From Tipula vernalis (lineage: Eukaryota; Arthropoda; Insecta; Diptera; Tipulidae), in the NCBI GenBank assembly GCA_958295665.1, contig OY282560.1, positions 313,534,492 through 313,598,491 on the forward strand: 64,000 nucleotides of DNA. The letters run 5' to 3'. Positions 55,108 to 64,000 of this stretch are shown here, piece by piece. Below the pieces are notes generated by a model that saw nothing but the letters and a program-made list of their open reading frames with translations, ran no database searches and had not been told where the DNA came from. The position numbers and the translations under genes are program-made. How positions within the stretch are numbered: the first letter of the stretch is position 1; each line of letters opens with the position of its first letter.

Positions 55108-56175
55108 TCAGCGGAGGCAATCCCGCCTCACTTTTATTTCCCACAGCGTGCATGTCTTTCCGCTAAACGGGCAATCTTTGTGGAAATGATTTCCCCCACA
55201 GTGAGCACACGGCCTCGGCGGTACAAATGGGTTTGGTGCGCTCGTAGAATTGGTTATAGTTTGCTGTGAGGTCTGTCGTTGTGACGTGGAATCTCGTTCA
55301 GATTGCGGTTTTTTGCGTACGGCCAGGACTTCCTGTTGTACCGTCTCCGGATGCTCGACCATGGCCCTCTCTTTTTCGAGGGTTCGCATCCGTTCGCAGG
55401 TGCTGACCAGTGTGTTCAGGTTTAGTTTGGGCGCTGTTCCAGGATCGTCGGCTGCCTCGCTTTGCGTATAATGTAAATCCAGCATATCGAGCAGCCTCTT
55501 GAGAATTGCCGCGTCATCCGAATCGACAAGACCTTGTACGAACGCGAGCATCTTTAGGTCTTCTTCGCTGCATTTAGTGATTTCGAATTTCACGCATTCG
55601 CGCGTGACTCGGGCTGCGTAACATTTATCGTCTTCACCTCTTTCTCTTTTTATTTTGAAGACTTTATAACGGAGCGCGAAACGCGCCTCTTTTGACCCAA
55701 AAATTCGTCTGAGTTCTTTTACTGCGGTCCCTAATGACAGCTCCATCGGCAACACGGGCAATATTGTGTTCGCAAACTTTTGGTAGTCGAGTTGCGAGAG
55801 TTTTTGCAATAATAGTCCGACTTTTGTCGCGTCTGGCAGCGTTTTGGCCTCTCCCTCGAAGATGCTTTGGTACCTCGCGTACCAAAGATCAAATGTGACG
55901 CTATTTTCGGGATCGTAAACGAATTTTTCGATGCGATCCGACAAATCTTTGACTACTGAGAACCCTTGCCCTACCAGCGGTGATCCGGCTGAGTTTTCAT
56001 CTGCGTTGACACAAATGTTGGGCTGCTGTTTCGACAGCAATAATTCGAAACGTTTTTCGGCTGCTTCACGTTCTGCTTCGAACCGTTTTTCGGCTGCTTC
56101 ACGTTCTGCTTGCGCCCGTTTATCAGCCGCAGCCAAAACTGTTTCCATCAATTCTTTTATCTGGTTTGCGTCCAT
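55108..56175 (-). CDS. Gypsy-C Gag
   Basis: 355 codons from the ATG at 56,175. N-terminal helix with an Ala/Glu/Arg-rich 13-residue tandem duplication (AEREAAEKRFE twice), capsid domain (FDLWYARYQSIFEGEAKTL, then YQKFANTILP and FALRYKVFKIKR), and a nucleocapsid with one intact knuckle CAHCGGNHFHKDC. A second knuckle appears eroded (CTLWEIKVRRDC, the second Cys position is Trp). Ends at a TGA at 55,108 before a short imperfect direct repeat of GGAATTCCTTTTATGTCCA-type units (about 55,060-55,140), then pol in another frame, so Pol would need frameshifting or this junction is damaged. Gag assembles the virus-like particle in the cytoplasm. Confidence 0.92.
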   Translation of the reverse strand: MDANQIKELMETVLAAADKRAQAEREAAEKRFEAEREAAEKRFELLLSKQQPNICVNADENSAGSPLVGQGFSVVKDLSDRIEKFVYDPENSVTFDLWYARYQSIFEGEAKTLPDATKVGLLLQKLSQLDYQKFANTILPVLPMELSLGTAVKELRRIFGSKEARFALRYKVFKIKRERGEDDKCYAARVTRECVKFEITKCSEEDLKMLAFVQGLVDSDDAAILKRLLDMLDLHYTQSEAADDPGTAPKLNLNTLVSTCERMRTLEKERAMVEHPETVQQEVLAVRKKPQSERDSTSQRQTSQQTITNSTSAPNPFVPPRPCAHCGGNHFHKDCPFSGKTCTLWEIKVRRDCLR

Positions 56176-56292
56176 TTTTATACGTATAGTGTAGTGCTGG
56201 ACTTTTTGGATTTTGAGGTTAAACGCTCAAACGCGAAAAAAAACCTTGGTAACAAAAAGGTTTTAGAATCCGGTTCGTGGATTCGGTTCTTC

Positions 56293-56304
56293 TCCTCGTC
56301 GCCA
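56293..56304 (-). promoter_or_regulatory. Gypsy-C primer-binding site
   Basis: TGGCGACGAGGA, one base inside the 5' LTR. Complementary, as far as I recall the insect sequence, to the 3' end of tRNA-Ser(GCU) (acceptor stem ...CCTCGTCG plus CCA). It would prime minus-strand cDNA synthesis. The match stops after 12 nt. Confidence 0.7.
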
Positions 56305-56305
56305 C

Positions 56306-56518
56306 TGTGACAACTTCGGTTGTCCGGAATAAAACTCTATATATTTGTATATTTGGTTATCTTTATATATTTCATTAAAACACTTTACACGTGTAACTTT
56401 GTTCGTTAGTCTGTTTCTACTGGTTTGACATCTCTCTCCTTCCACTACTCATCGCTACCTTTTCTAGTAGCGTTGTCTGCCCTACAGTCGCACGTGCCAT
56501 ACAGTAGCACACCTCACA
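56306..56518 (-). repeat. Gypsy-C 5' LTR
   Basis: Pair of the 3' LTR, 212 of 213 positions identical. TATA-like ATATATAAAG at 56361-56370 (minus sense) about 150 bp from the LTR start. Transcription would run toward lower coordinates. Confidence 0.96.
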
Positions 56519-56615
56519 CTACTTTCTTTTCATTGATTATTACTAGGCTCAGGATTTTTAGGTTTTAAAAAATCAAAAATATGTTTTTTTTAATTTATAT
56601 GACTTTAATACGTTC

Positions 56616-56999
56616 CGAAGATTGTAAGAGAATTCAATCCAGTTTTGAACTGATGAGCTTATGATTATGAAAAAATCAATCTTCTCATCAGGCCGCGGCG
56701 ACTGGACTGATTATACCACAATTTACATTCTATATATACAGAATGTGCTGTGCGTTATGTACTAGCGAATCATACTACAACAGATAAATTCTCTTACAAT
56801 TCAGAAGAAGAAAAAATTGTAAGAGAATTTATCTGTAGTAGTATGATTCGCTAGTACATAACACACAGCACATTCTGTATATATAGAATGTAAATTATGG
56901 TATAATCAGTCCAGTCGCCGCGGCCTGATGAGAAGATTGATTTTATCATAATCATAAGCTATCAGTTCGAAACTGGATTGAATTCTCTTACAATCTTCG
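56616..56999. repeat. Near-perfect 384-bp palindrome (snapback element)
   Basis: Reads CGAAGATTGTAAGAGAATTC... from the left and its reverse complement from the right, with arms of about 180 bp (56,616-56,797 and 56,815-56,999), very few mismatches and a short purine loop (AGAAGAAGAAAA). Arms contain 'GCCGCGGCGACTGGACTGA' and an ATATATACAGAATG segment. No coding frame. Target duplication unclear. Confidence 0.93.
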
Positions 57000-58011
57000 T
57001 TGAATGATTATTCGTAACTACTAATATTCTTCTCGTGTTAGTAAAAACACATTTAAAATAGTCTAATCTAAAAATTGCAAAATATGTGGTGGAATGTGTG
57101 ACTAAAATGAAAAATATGTGGTTATATTTTGAAAACAAAACCAAACTACACCTTATATTAAGAGAATTTCAATTCACTCATTAACAAAAAAAGTATCAAG
57201 TTTTTGGATCATAGGATTATTTGGATAAGCTAGCTCTCCTGGGCTACAAAGTGCTGGAAAAGTAGTCCAAAAATTGGTCCAAAAATTGGTCCACATACAT
57301 ACATTTAAAAATTTGGACTGGTAAGCGATACTTCAAAAGAACACCGTAACGGTTGAGCATGTTTTAAACTAAGAGAAACTAAATTACGCTCATATTTTTG
57401 GTCAAATCAAATTGTAATTCAAACTCAATTTTTAATTGAAGTTGCCATCAAGATTATATTCAATTACAGTTAAAAATTAAATAATTTTATTGTTTTATTG
57501 CAAGCATGTTTCGTATTGCAATTTTTACTAATTGCAATTAAAATTTAGTTTGGAATGTCAAACTTGCACTTCTCGAAATGCGTATGAAATATATGCTAAA
57601 GCTCTGCTAAACTCATTTTTGTTGTTGTAGATAATTTTTTAAAAATCACTCATATTTTGAAAACTCTGCTAAACTAGCTCTTGCCGTTGTATATTGTTTT
57701 TTAAAAACCACTCGTATTTAGCAAACATTAAAATTTGATATTAATATGCTACACTAGAACATTTAAAATATAAATTTGGTATTATAATTAGAACTCCAAA
57801 AAGAACTCTAACGAGTATAAGAGGAATTTACGTGATAAATAATAAATATGTAGTTTTATGTGATGTTATTTTCATAATAACTGTGTAAAATTAACAGATG
57901 GAGTTCTCTTAGCAAACTGTGTTACTACAAAATTTGGATAATCAGGGGATAAAGGCTCCATTTCATTGTACAGTTATATATGACAATACTATGATTTTGA
58001 GTGATATTACA
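57000..58011. other. Unassigned AT-rich DNA with a short tandem duplication
   Basis: 57,590-57,725 contains an imperfect direct duplication of about 75 bp (CTCTGCTAAACT...TTTTTTAAAAA.CACTC.TATTT twice). Otherwise no signal. Confidence 0.5.
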
Positions 58012-58320
58012 ATCATCACTTTGTAAAATTGGGCTAAATGATTTGTCATTCGCTTTGTACTGTTGTGGCCTTCGTTATTAATTCAAAAGGAATCCTTTCA
58101 GTTAACAGTATCACTAAACTTAGGAGAATCCGCAGATAAGGGCTCCATTTCCTTAAAATGTATATGGCCATATGAAAAATTCTCCTTAATTATTTGTCAT
58201 TGATCTCGTTAACGATTTTAATTCACATTGAGTCATCTATATGGCCATATGCAATTTTGAGTGTAAACTTGATATTCATCGCTTTGTAAAATTGTCCCCA
58301 ATAATTTGTCATTGATCTCG
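58012..58320. repeat. Dispersed repeat D310, copy 1
   Basis: About 310 bp matching 63,062-63,370 in direct orientation at better than 90 percent by eye. Internally repetitive: [AG]CTTTGTAAAATTG and TTTGTCATTGATCTCGTTAA recur, and a further part-copy follows at 58,305-58,350. Confidence 0.88.
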
Positions 58321-58939
58321 TTAAAGGGTTTAATTCACATGGAGTTTTTAACGCTTTGAGTTATTTTCTCAGTGAAACAAAATTATTTTATTTAATTTTA
58401 ATTATATTTATTTAATTTTAATTCATTAAATTTTGTTTTGTAATAATTTATTTATTTTTAATTATTAATGTGAACTTTATTTATTTTAATTAATTTTAAT
58501 TCGTTATAATTACTATTCAATTAAAATATTATTTTACTTTCACCACCATTTTATTTTGTTGCGACGCGATTTTTGTTGTGTATTTTTAGTTCGAATTTTA
58601 GTAAGAGACTGAAGACGAAATATGAAATTTGAAAAGAAATAGAAAACGACGAGTTCGTTTTAATTTGTGTGTGATGTTGGATGCGTTTTTTATCGACGGC
58701 GATGATATAAATGTAGCGTACTCGTAGGTATGCTATAATAGCCTGTGCGCAAACCAATTGAATAGAAATTTGTACTGATAGCAATACGCTATTAAGTTTG
58801 TTTTGCTATTGTGCACATTGCAGTGCTGCGGTTAGGAAAAATATTTAGTTTTGTTAATTTGAATTCACAATAATTGTTACACAAGTTAATATAATGTGGT
58901 GGTGAATGATAATGACCGCCACAGGACTCCCCTGCAAGT

Positions 58940-60000
58940 GAATTTCCCCCTCCGAGAATGAAAATGTCATTCGGCAATACGAACAGTTTTATGTGGGCGA
59001 GGAACTGATTTTTGATCAGCTGAACAAAGTATCTCGTATGCAGGTTTGAGCCGGTCGATTGAAATGGTTTGACTCTTTCCATTAACCGACACGGTGAATT
59101 GCTTGTGAAGTCGACGTATAACTTTGTATGGACCTTCGCAGGGAGGAGAACCTTGTCTGTTCTAATGAAGACAGAATCATAGTTGGCCAGTGATTTTGGA
59201 ACAAATATGTTGTCTTATTTTGATGGACGAGTGGATGTAGGCACAAGGTTTTGCATGATTTGTTGCAGTTGGTCGAGGATTGTGTCGCTGGTTTGTAAAG
59301 GTAAAGGAGGATTTTCGATGAAGAATTCACTCATTAAAGTAGCTTAATGGTTTGCCCATAAACCATTTCAGCTGGAGAGCACTTCAAATCTTCCTTTACT
59401 GTAGCTCGGAACCAAGTAAAACGATGGGAACTTCCGAACTCCAGTGTATTGTATTAGCTCGCGCCATGAGAGCAGCTTTGAGTTGACGATGAAATTGATC
59501 AACCATGCCATTGGATAGTGGATGGTAAGCCGTATGCAGTTTGATCCGAGGAGTTGTGTTAACTCAGTAAAAAGCTTGGATTCGAATTGCGATCCCTGAT
59601 CAGTTGTAATGTGAAGGGGTACGCCGAATCGCGATACGTAATTGGTTACAAAAGAAGTGGCAACGGTTGCGGCTTTCATGTTAGTCATGCAGTAAGCTTC
59701 TGGATCGACACAAGTCAAGACACAAGTATATCCATTAGAAGGAGGAAGTGGTCCTACTATATCTATATGGATGTGCTAAAAACGACCAGGCGGAATGTCG
59801 AATTGTCCGCGTGGTGAAATTGCACGTTGCAGGATAAACAAGACTGCGCCCATTGGCTCACGTCTTTCTTCATACTGGGCCAAAAGTAGTGAGCAGTAAT
59901 TAATTTACGAGTAGCAAGGACGCCAGGATGTGAAATGTTGTGTAAAGTGTCGAAATGTGTATGAGCGATTGTACCCAGTGGAGGTTTTGCAATAAATTTC
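58940..60000 (-). pseudogene. Gypsy-D integrase
   Basis: 59,368-59,718: CVDPEAYCMTNMKAATVATS, RFGVPLHITTDQGSQFESKL (Asp 2 in TDQGSQF) and, in a shifted frame, the HYPMAW remnant of the Y-H-P-x-x-N-G segment. C-terminal domain in broken frames at 59,330-58,950, ending with the recognisable ISIDRLKPA-type motif and GGGNSLAGESCGG at the LTR edge. First catalytic Asp lies about 59,750-59,820 in decayed sequence. Confidence 0.8.
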
Positions 60001-60249
60001 CAGGCCAGGTAGTTTCAAAAGATCCAGTTGCCATGATGAACCGGTGAGACATTCGGAACCAGAAAGTAAATTCTGAAGTTCTAGGTCATCCTTTTGAGCT
60101 TTGCAAATATTATGACAGTCGAAGTAAGTCTCGACCGCTGCCTGTTCGTTGTCGCTTGTGCGGGATAATCCGCAACCACATTATCACATCCATGAACATG
60201 CTGGATGTCCGTGGTAAACTGACTTATAAAATCCAAATGGCGAGATTGC

Positions 60250-61444
60250 CTTGGATTGCGTTCAGTTTTAGACTGAATTGCTCTAGTCAGAGGTTTATGG
60301 TCGGTGTATATAGTGAATTCCCAACCTTCGACAAAATATCTGAAGTGTTTGACTGCCAGATAGATTGCGAGTAATTCCCGATCGAATGCAGAATATTTCT
60401 TTTTGGCATCCGATAGTTTCTTAGAGAAGAAACCCAGGGGCTCCCAACACTTGTTATTGTACTGTTGTAGTACAGCGCCGACCGCAGTATTTGACGCGTC
60501 GGTGGTTATGCTAAGCTTTGAATCGCCTAGTGGATGACACAGAAGTGTTGTTTTCGCTAATTCAGCCTTAAGCGACGTGAATGCTTGTTAACATTCGTCG
60601 GGCCAAGAAAACTTCTTGGGTCTTTTGGGCTTACGTAATAGTTCTGCCAAGTGGCTATGAATTGGAGCGAGAATATCAGCGAGTTTTGGTATAAATCGGT
60701 GGTATTAGTTTAACATGCCGGCAAAACGCTGAATATGCTTGATTGTAGTTGGAGCTGGGAAATCCCTAATGGCGTTAATTCGTTCTTCGGACGGCAGAAT
60801 ACCATTAGGGTGATCTTGTGTTGAAGAAATCGAGAGTGAATACACCAGAAACGCATTTTGCTGTCTTGATGTGAACATCAAACTCAGTTAACTTGTGGAA
60901 AAGTTGTTCCAAGTGGAGTTTGTGTTGCTCCTCAGATTGGGAAGCCACAAGAATGTCGTCGATATAGACAAAGACAAAGTCTAGGTCTTGGACGACTGTG
61001 TTCATAAAACGTTGAAATGTTTGCGCGGCATTGCAAAGACCGAATGGCATCCGGGTAAATTCGAATAGGCCAAAGGGGGTTGTGATTGCGAGAAGTTTTG
61101 GATGTGAGGTATCGGATATCGGTCAGGTGTTGTGACCGTATTTAATCGGCGATAATATCCACATGGTCACCAATCGTGATCTTTTTTATTCACCATATGC
61201 AGAGGACAAGAGACAGAGGATACAGATGGCCTGCTATATGGTGGACCACGTTGTGTTTGACTGGCAAGTTATAGTTCGGCTCTGCTGTTAGAGAAGGGAA
61301 TTGCTTCAGCAGAGTGCCGTAGCCATTGTCGATTGGGAAATGGATCGGTGTAGATTGAACCATTGAGGCATTAATTGGCAGCTGAGTCGCTGAATCAACC
61401 AGCCGTTTTCCTTTGAGGTCGACAAAGAGGCCAAATTTAGTCAA
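60250..61444 (-). pseudogene. Gypsy-D reverse transcriptase and RNase H
   Basis: RT entrance at 61,444-61,190 (FGLFVDLKGKRLVDSATQLP is the spacer before RT). 60,805-61,050 encodes [20 protein letters not shown] and DFVFVYIDDILVASQSEEQH, with the YIDD catalytic box intact, followed by HIKTAKCVSGVF. RNase H pieces between 60,560 and 60,250 include a TDHKPL-like segment. Motif A falls in the broken stretch about 61,190-61,060. Confidence 0.86.
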
Positions 61445-61479
61445 AAAGTCGGCGCCAATAATCAGACGGTTTACAGCAG

Positions 61480-61749
61480 CTAATATAAAGGCATGCGTGA
61501 AGGTCTTTTGAGTCCGATATCCCCTTGAAGCAATTTTGTGCAGTAAGTGTGGATGGTTGTGCCATTGGCAGCCGACAAAATTAGATCGGAGTTGCGAATG
61601 TAAACTGAAAAAGCTTGTTTACAATAATTAGCTGAAATAACCGAAAGGTCAGCGCCAGTGTCTATTAGGTAGGTTATTTTTTTTGTTCGATCATAACCGA
61701 ACAAACGAGACGTATAAGGATGTGTGGTTGTGTAAGGTGTGGGAGACAT
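61480..61749 (-). pseudogene. Gypsy-D protease
   Basis: 89 codons with the retropepsin site TYLIDTGADLSVIS (intact D-T-G) about residue 31 and a downstream AANGTTIHTY stretch. Frame ends before RT. Confidence 0.87.
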
Positions 61750-61784
61750 GAATAATGGTTGCGAAGTATTTGACGTGCAAGTCT

Positions 61785-62711
61785 CTACCTGGTGGTGAAT
61801 TGGTTTTTTTGGTTGTCAATCTCCATGTGTGAGCCAGATTCGCCAGATGTCGATTGTTGCGATTTTTTGAATGTGCAGGGTGGGATGCACTTATGGGCTA
61901 CCGAACCAAACCTAGCGTGGTACCAGCATTTACCTTGTTGGTTGTTATTGTTGCTGGGGCTATGTGAGCGATTTTGTGATTTGGATCGTCGTCCCCGCGG
62001 TCGGCTATGGCTTCGGAATATACCTTCGAGCCTTGACTCGAGTCGTGTCATTCGACCCTCGAGCGATGTACTGGGAGCCGGGGAACCACGACCTCTACCA
62101 CGGTTTGTGTCGGTGCGCAATTCTTGTCTAATCTGATGAGGAGCATTGAGTTGGCTGATAGTGGGATGCTGCTGGCCTGTGTTAATAACTTCGTACATCT
62201 TATCTGCTGTACGAGCAAGAGTATCTATAGGAATTATCTACGGCTGAGCAACAAGAGCTATTTTGATAATTTGCGGCATTTTTCGGATCCAAAACGATTT
62301 GGCGATGGTATCGGACAAATTTTTGCCGGCCAGAGTGCGTATTTGCTCTCGGATGATGGCGCTAGTCGGTCCAACAGAATGGCCTTTAGGTTGGTGTAGT
62401 GATTTTCTGTTGGAGGGTTTGCTAAGAAATCGGAGATGGTGTCGGACGTCTCCGGGGTTAGGGAAGCTAATGTGTGTGCAAACATCTGTTTTTACGATTT
62501 AATTCCTTGCAGGCCGAATTGTATTTCGGCCAGCTGGAACCATGTGTTTAACGCATGAGGCCAGAATGGTTGCAGCTGTGATCTCGAATGAGATGCTGCG
62601 ACTTCGAGAAAGGAGCACCCGCGTTGGTAGCATCCATGTCTTCGGGCTTAGGTGTTTCTGCCTGGTCATTGGTGGCGTTGTTGCCGTTGGGCATGTTTGA
62701 GTTCCGATCAC
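61785..62711 (-). pseudogene. Gypsy-D gag
   Basis: Start near 62,693 (a frame reading MPNGNNATND, shifted from the listed 70-codon frame). 62,258-62,485 is the capsid core (SLTPETSDTISDFLANPP, then YTNLKAILLDRLAPSSESK). 61,785-62,198 has the nucleocapsid with a CWYHARFGSVAHKCIPPC zinc finger (C-x2-H-type, characteristic of one Gypsy Gag group) and an Arg/Ser-rich region before it. Two frame breaks. Confidence 0.85.
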
Positions 62712-63061
62712 TTCACTTTTTTTTGTGCGAAATTGGGTTGTAATGGTTGCAGTCTGACTATTATTGAGGCTACCTCAGCTCGTTACTGGGCTTGCACTAT
62801 ACAATAATTAACTCAGATCTTTCTCGACAATAGATGCCCAAAAAAAAAAAAATCTCGTTAAAAAAAATATTTTTGGAATGGTCACCCTGTCATTTACAAA
62901 CAAAATATAGAAAGCAAAAGACATAGCTAAGCGGAATGGATACCGTATATAAAAAAAATAAAGTGATAAGGGGCACTGTCGGTATACTCCCGAATTGGGG
63001 TGGCCATAAAAAAAAAATATTAAAATAAAAATATTGTTCGATGAGATAAGAATCTACACAA
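62712..63061. other. Unassigned DNA right of Gypsy-D
   Basis: Expected site of the 5' LTR and leader of Gypsy-D, but no copy of the 58.9-kb LTR start is present. Two A-runs (62,840 and 63,008). Nothing else seen. Confidence 0.5.
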
Positions 63062-63370
63062 TTACATTCATCACTTTGTAAAATTGGGCTAAATGATTTG
63101 TCATTCGCTTTGTACTGCTGTGGCCTTCGTTATTAATTCAAAAGGGGTCCTCTCAGTTACCAGTATCACAAAATTTTGGAGAATCAGCAGATAAGGGCTC
63201 CATTTCCTTAAAATCTATATGGCCTTATGAAAAATTCTCCTTAATTATTTGTCATTGATCTCGTTAACGATTTTAATTCACATGGAGTCATCTATATGGC
63301 CATATGCAATTTTGAGTGTAAACTTGATATTCATCGCTTTGTAAAATTGTCCCCAATGATTTGTCATTGG
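63062..63370. repeat. Dispersed repeat D310, copy 2
   Basis: Direct-orientation partner of 58,012-58,320. It abuts the stop codon of the protease remnant at 63,364, suggesting it is the downstream flank of that element. Confidence 0.88.
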
Positions 63371-63800
63371 GTCATTGGGAGTTTGTCAATGACACTACAT
63401 TCAATTTTATCGGTTTCGTGAATCCTGTGCAAATAATTTTCGTTCAGTAGCAATACTACCGAATATAATAGCAATACGCCACAGTTGTAAGAGTCCCTTT
63501 GCTTCGGAAATCTGGCTTCATTTGTGTAAACCGTGTATTGTCGATATGGCAAGCCTTTATAAAACTGTAGGTAGAGGACATAATAGAGTGGTCGATCTTA
63601 GCCGGAAATAATGGGTCATAAAATATAATAGTATTTTCTTCCATGCAAATAATTACAAGTACCCAATGTTGGTGTTGGCAGATTGGTAGAATAATGTACT
63701 TATTGGTCAACGTAACGTTTAGTTCTGGTTGATTAATGCTTTCGTTGTATTGATACCGACTAGATATATTAAATATTTTATTTATTTGGTATTGGTCTAG
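63364..63800 (-). pseudogene. Ulp1/C48-type cysteine protease remnant
   Basis: Two frames offset near 63,540. The first (63,456-63,710) encodes YIILPICQHQHWVLVIICME with the catalytic His in HW, then IIFYDPLFP with the Asp. The second (63,364-63,552) encodes FPKQRDSYNCGVLLLYSVVL with the oxyanion Gln and catalytic Cys of Q-x-D-S-x-x-C-G. A Trp/hydrophobic lead lies upstream in broken frames to about 63,800. This is the SUMO-protease fold; several DNA transposon groups carry such domains. His, Asp, Gln and Cys are all legible, with one frameshift. Host gene or captured transposon gene cannot be decided here. Confidence 0.72.
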
Positions 63801-64000
63801 GCAAAAGCGTTTCCATTCGGGATCTTTTAGCTAAGAGCTTCATTGCTACAAACATAGCATCAGAAACTATTTTCGTCACATAAAGATTTAAATGAAATAT
63901 TATCCAAATGTGTTTCCCAAGAAAAAAAATGGAGGTGTGGCCAACACACGACTTTCTTTTACGAAATTTTGAGAAATTTAATTTTTTTTTATAATTTTTT
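63801..64000. other. Unassigned right edge
   Basis: 200 bases; possibly further N-terminal sequence of the protease remnant (a KLLAKRSR-like reading on the minus strand), otherwise nothing seen. Confidence 0.35.

Larger units (their letters stand above)
51550..56518 (-). mobile_element. Complete Ty3/Gypsy LTR retrotransposon 'Gypsy-C', 4,969 bp
   Basis: Two 213-bp LTRs (51550-51762 and 56306-56518, TG...CA ends) differ at one site (C at 51658, T at 56414). Five-base target duplication CTACT at 51545-51549 and 56519-56523. Primer-binding site next to the 5' LTR, purine tract next to the 3' LTR, gag and pol between. RT resembles mag-lineage Gypsy. Visibly more GC-rich than its surroundings, as expected for a young insertion in AT-rich DNA. 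Confidence 0.97.
58640..62711 (-). mobile_element. Ty3/Gypsy remnant 'Gypsy-D'
   Basis: Minus order: gag (62,711-61,785), protease (61,749), RT (61,444-60,700), RNase H (60,500-60,250), integrase (60,000-58,940), then a purine tract CAGGGGAGTCC followed by TGTGGCGGTC (58,923 downward), the probable start of the 3' LTR. No 5' LTR partner was found to the right. All domains in order but with many frame breaks. Confidence 0.85.

Noticed and set aside
54523..55269. 248-codon plus-strand frame
   Set aside because: Antisense to Gypsy-C gag-pol; contains no motif.
58012..63370. D310 copies as LTRs of Gypsy-D
   Set aside because: No primer-binding site follows the right copy and the purine tract with a TGTGGC start lies at 58,923, about 600 bp from the left copy.
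1..64000. CRISPR arrays, bacterial operons or ribosome-binding sites
   Set aside because: The window is eukaryotic in content; tandem repeats here have no unique spacers of constant length.

Overview
This is a eukaryotic, almost certainly insect, genomic window that is AT-rich and built nearly entirely from transposable elements and satellite DNA. The insect assignment rests on the element set (Jockey and LOA-like LINEs, BEL/Pao, mag-like Ty3/Gypsy, an errantivirus-like element with an envelope-like remnant, mariner and Tc1/Tc3 transposons). I found no intact host gene, no rRNA or tRNA gene and no CRISPR array. One weak candidate host exon pair lies at 34.7-35.0 kb.

Layout. 0-4 kb: a Jockey ORF1 scrap, a Tc1-like transposon with 365-bp inverted repeats, a 185-bp dispersed repeat and a 781-bp foldback element. 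4.5-8.9 kb: a decayed Gypsy element (minus strand) whose gag is split by a mariner. 9.5-18.3 kb: a 9-bp minisatellite (core AATCATAAG) with higher-order structure and a recurring non-satellite spacer. This array has been invaded by a mariner deletion derivative, a Tc3-like transposon, a short LINE derivative and a 240-bp MITE, each with a readable target duplication. 18.3-22 kb: degenerate AT-rich repeats and a large inverted repeat. 22-30 kb: an errantivirus-like element (minus) interrupted in its reverse transcriptase by a 4.6-kb Jockey element. 30.4-32.9 kb: a second decayed Gypsy pol. 33-36.6 kb: degenerate minisatellite and unassigned DNA. 36.7-41.3 kb: a frameshifted LOA-like LINE. 41.3-43.9 kb: plus-strand Jockey and BEL/Pao fragments; the BEL is split by a 5,456-bp LOA-like LINE (43.9-49.3 kb) with a 13-bp target duplication. 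51.55-56.52 kb: a complete 4,969-bp LTR retrotransposon with 213-bp LTRs differing at one site. 56.6-57.0 kb: a 384-bp near-perfect palindrome. 58.6-62.7 kb: another Gypsy remnant. 63.4-63.8 kb: a Ulp1/C48-type protease remnant.

How it fits together. The genes are mobile-element genes (Gag, protease, reverse transcriptase, RNase H, integrase, endonuclease, transposase), nearly all broken. Nesting gives a relative history: Gypsy before mariner, errantivirus before Jockey, BEL before LOA, satellite before four separate insertions. Ten of the twelve retroelement copies lie on the minus strand. This one-sided, nested, gene-poor arrangement, with errantiviral sequence and several long hairpins, is what a unistrand piRNA cluster looks like. 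That reading is an inference and needs small-RNA data.
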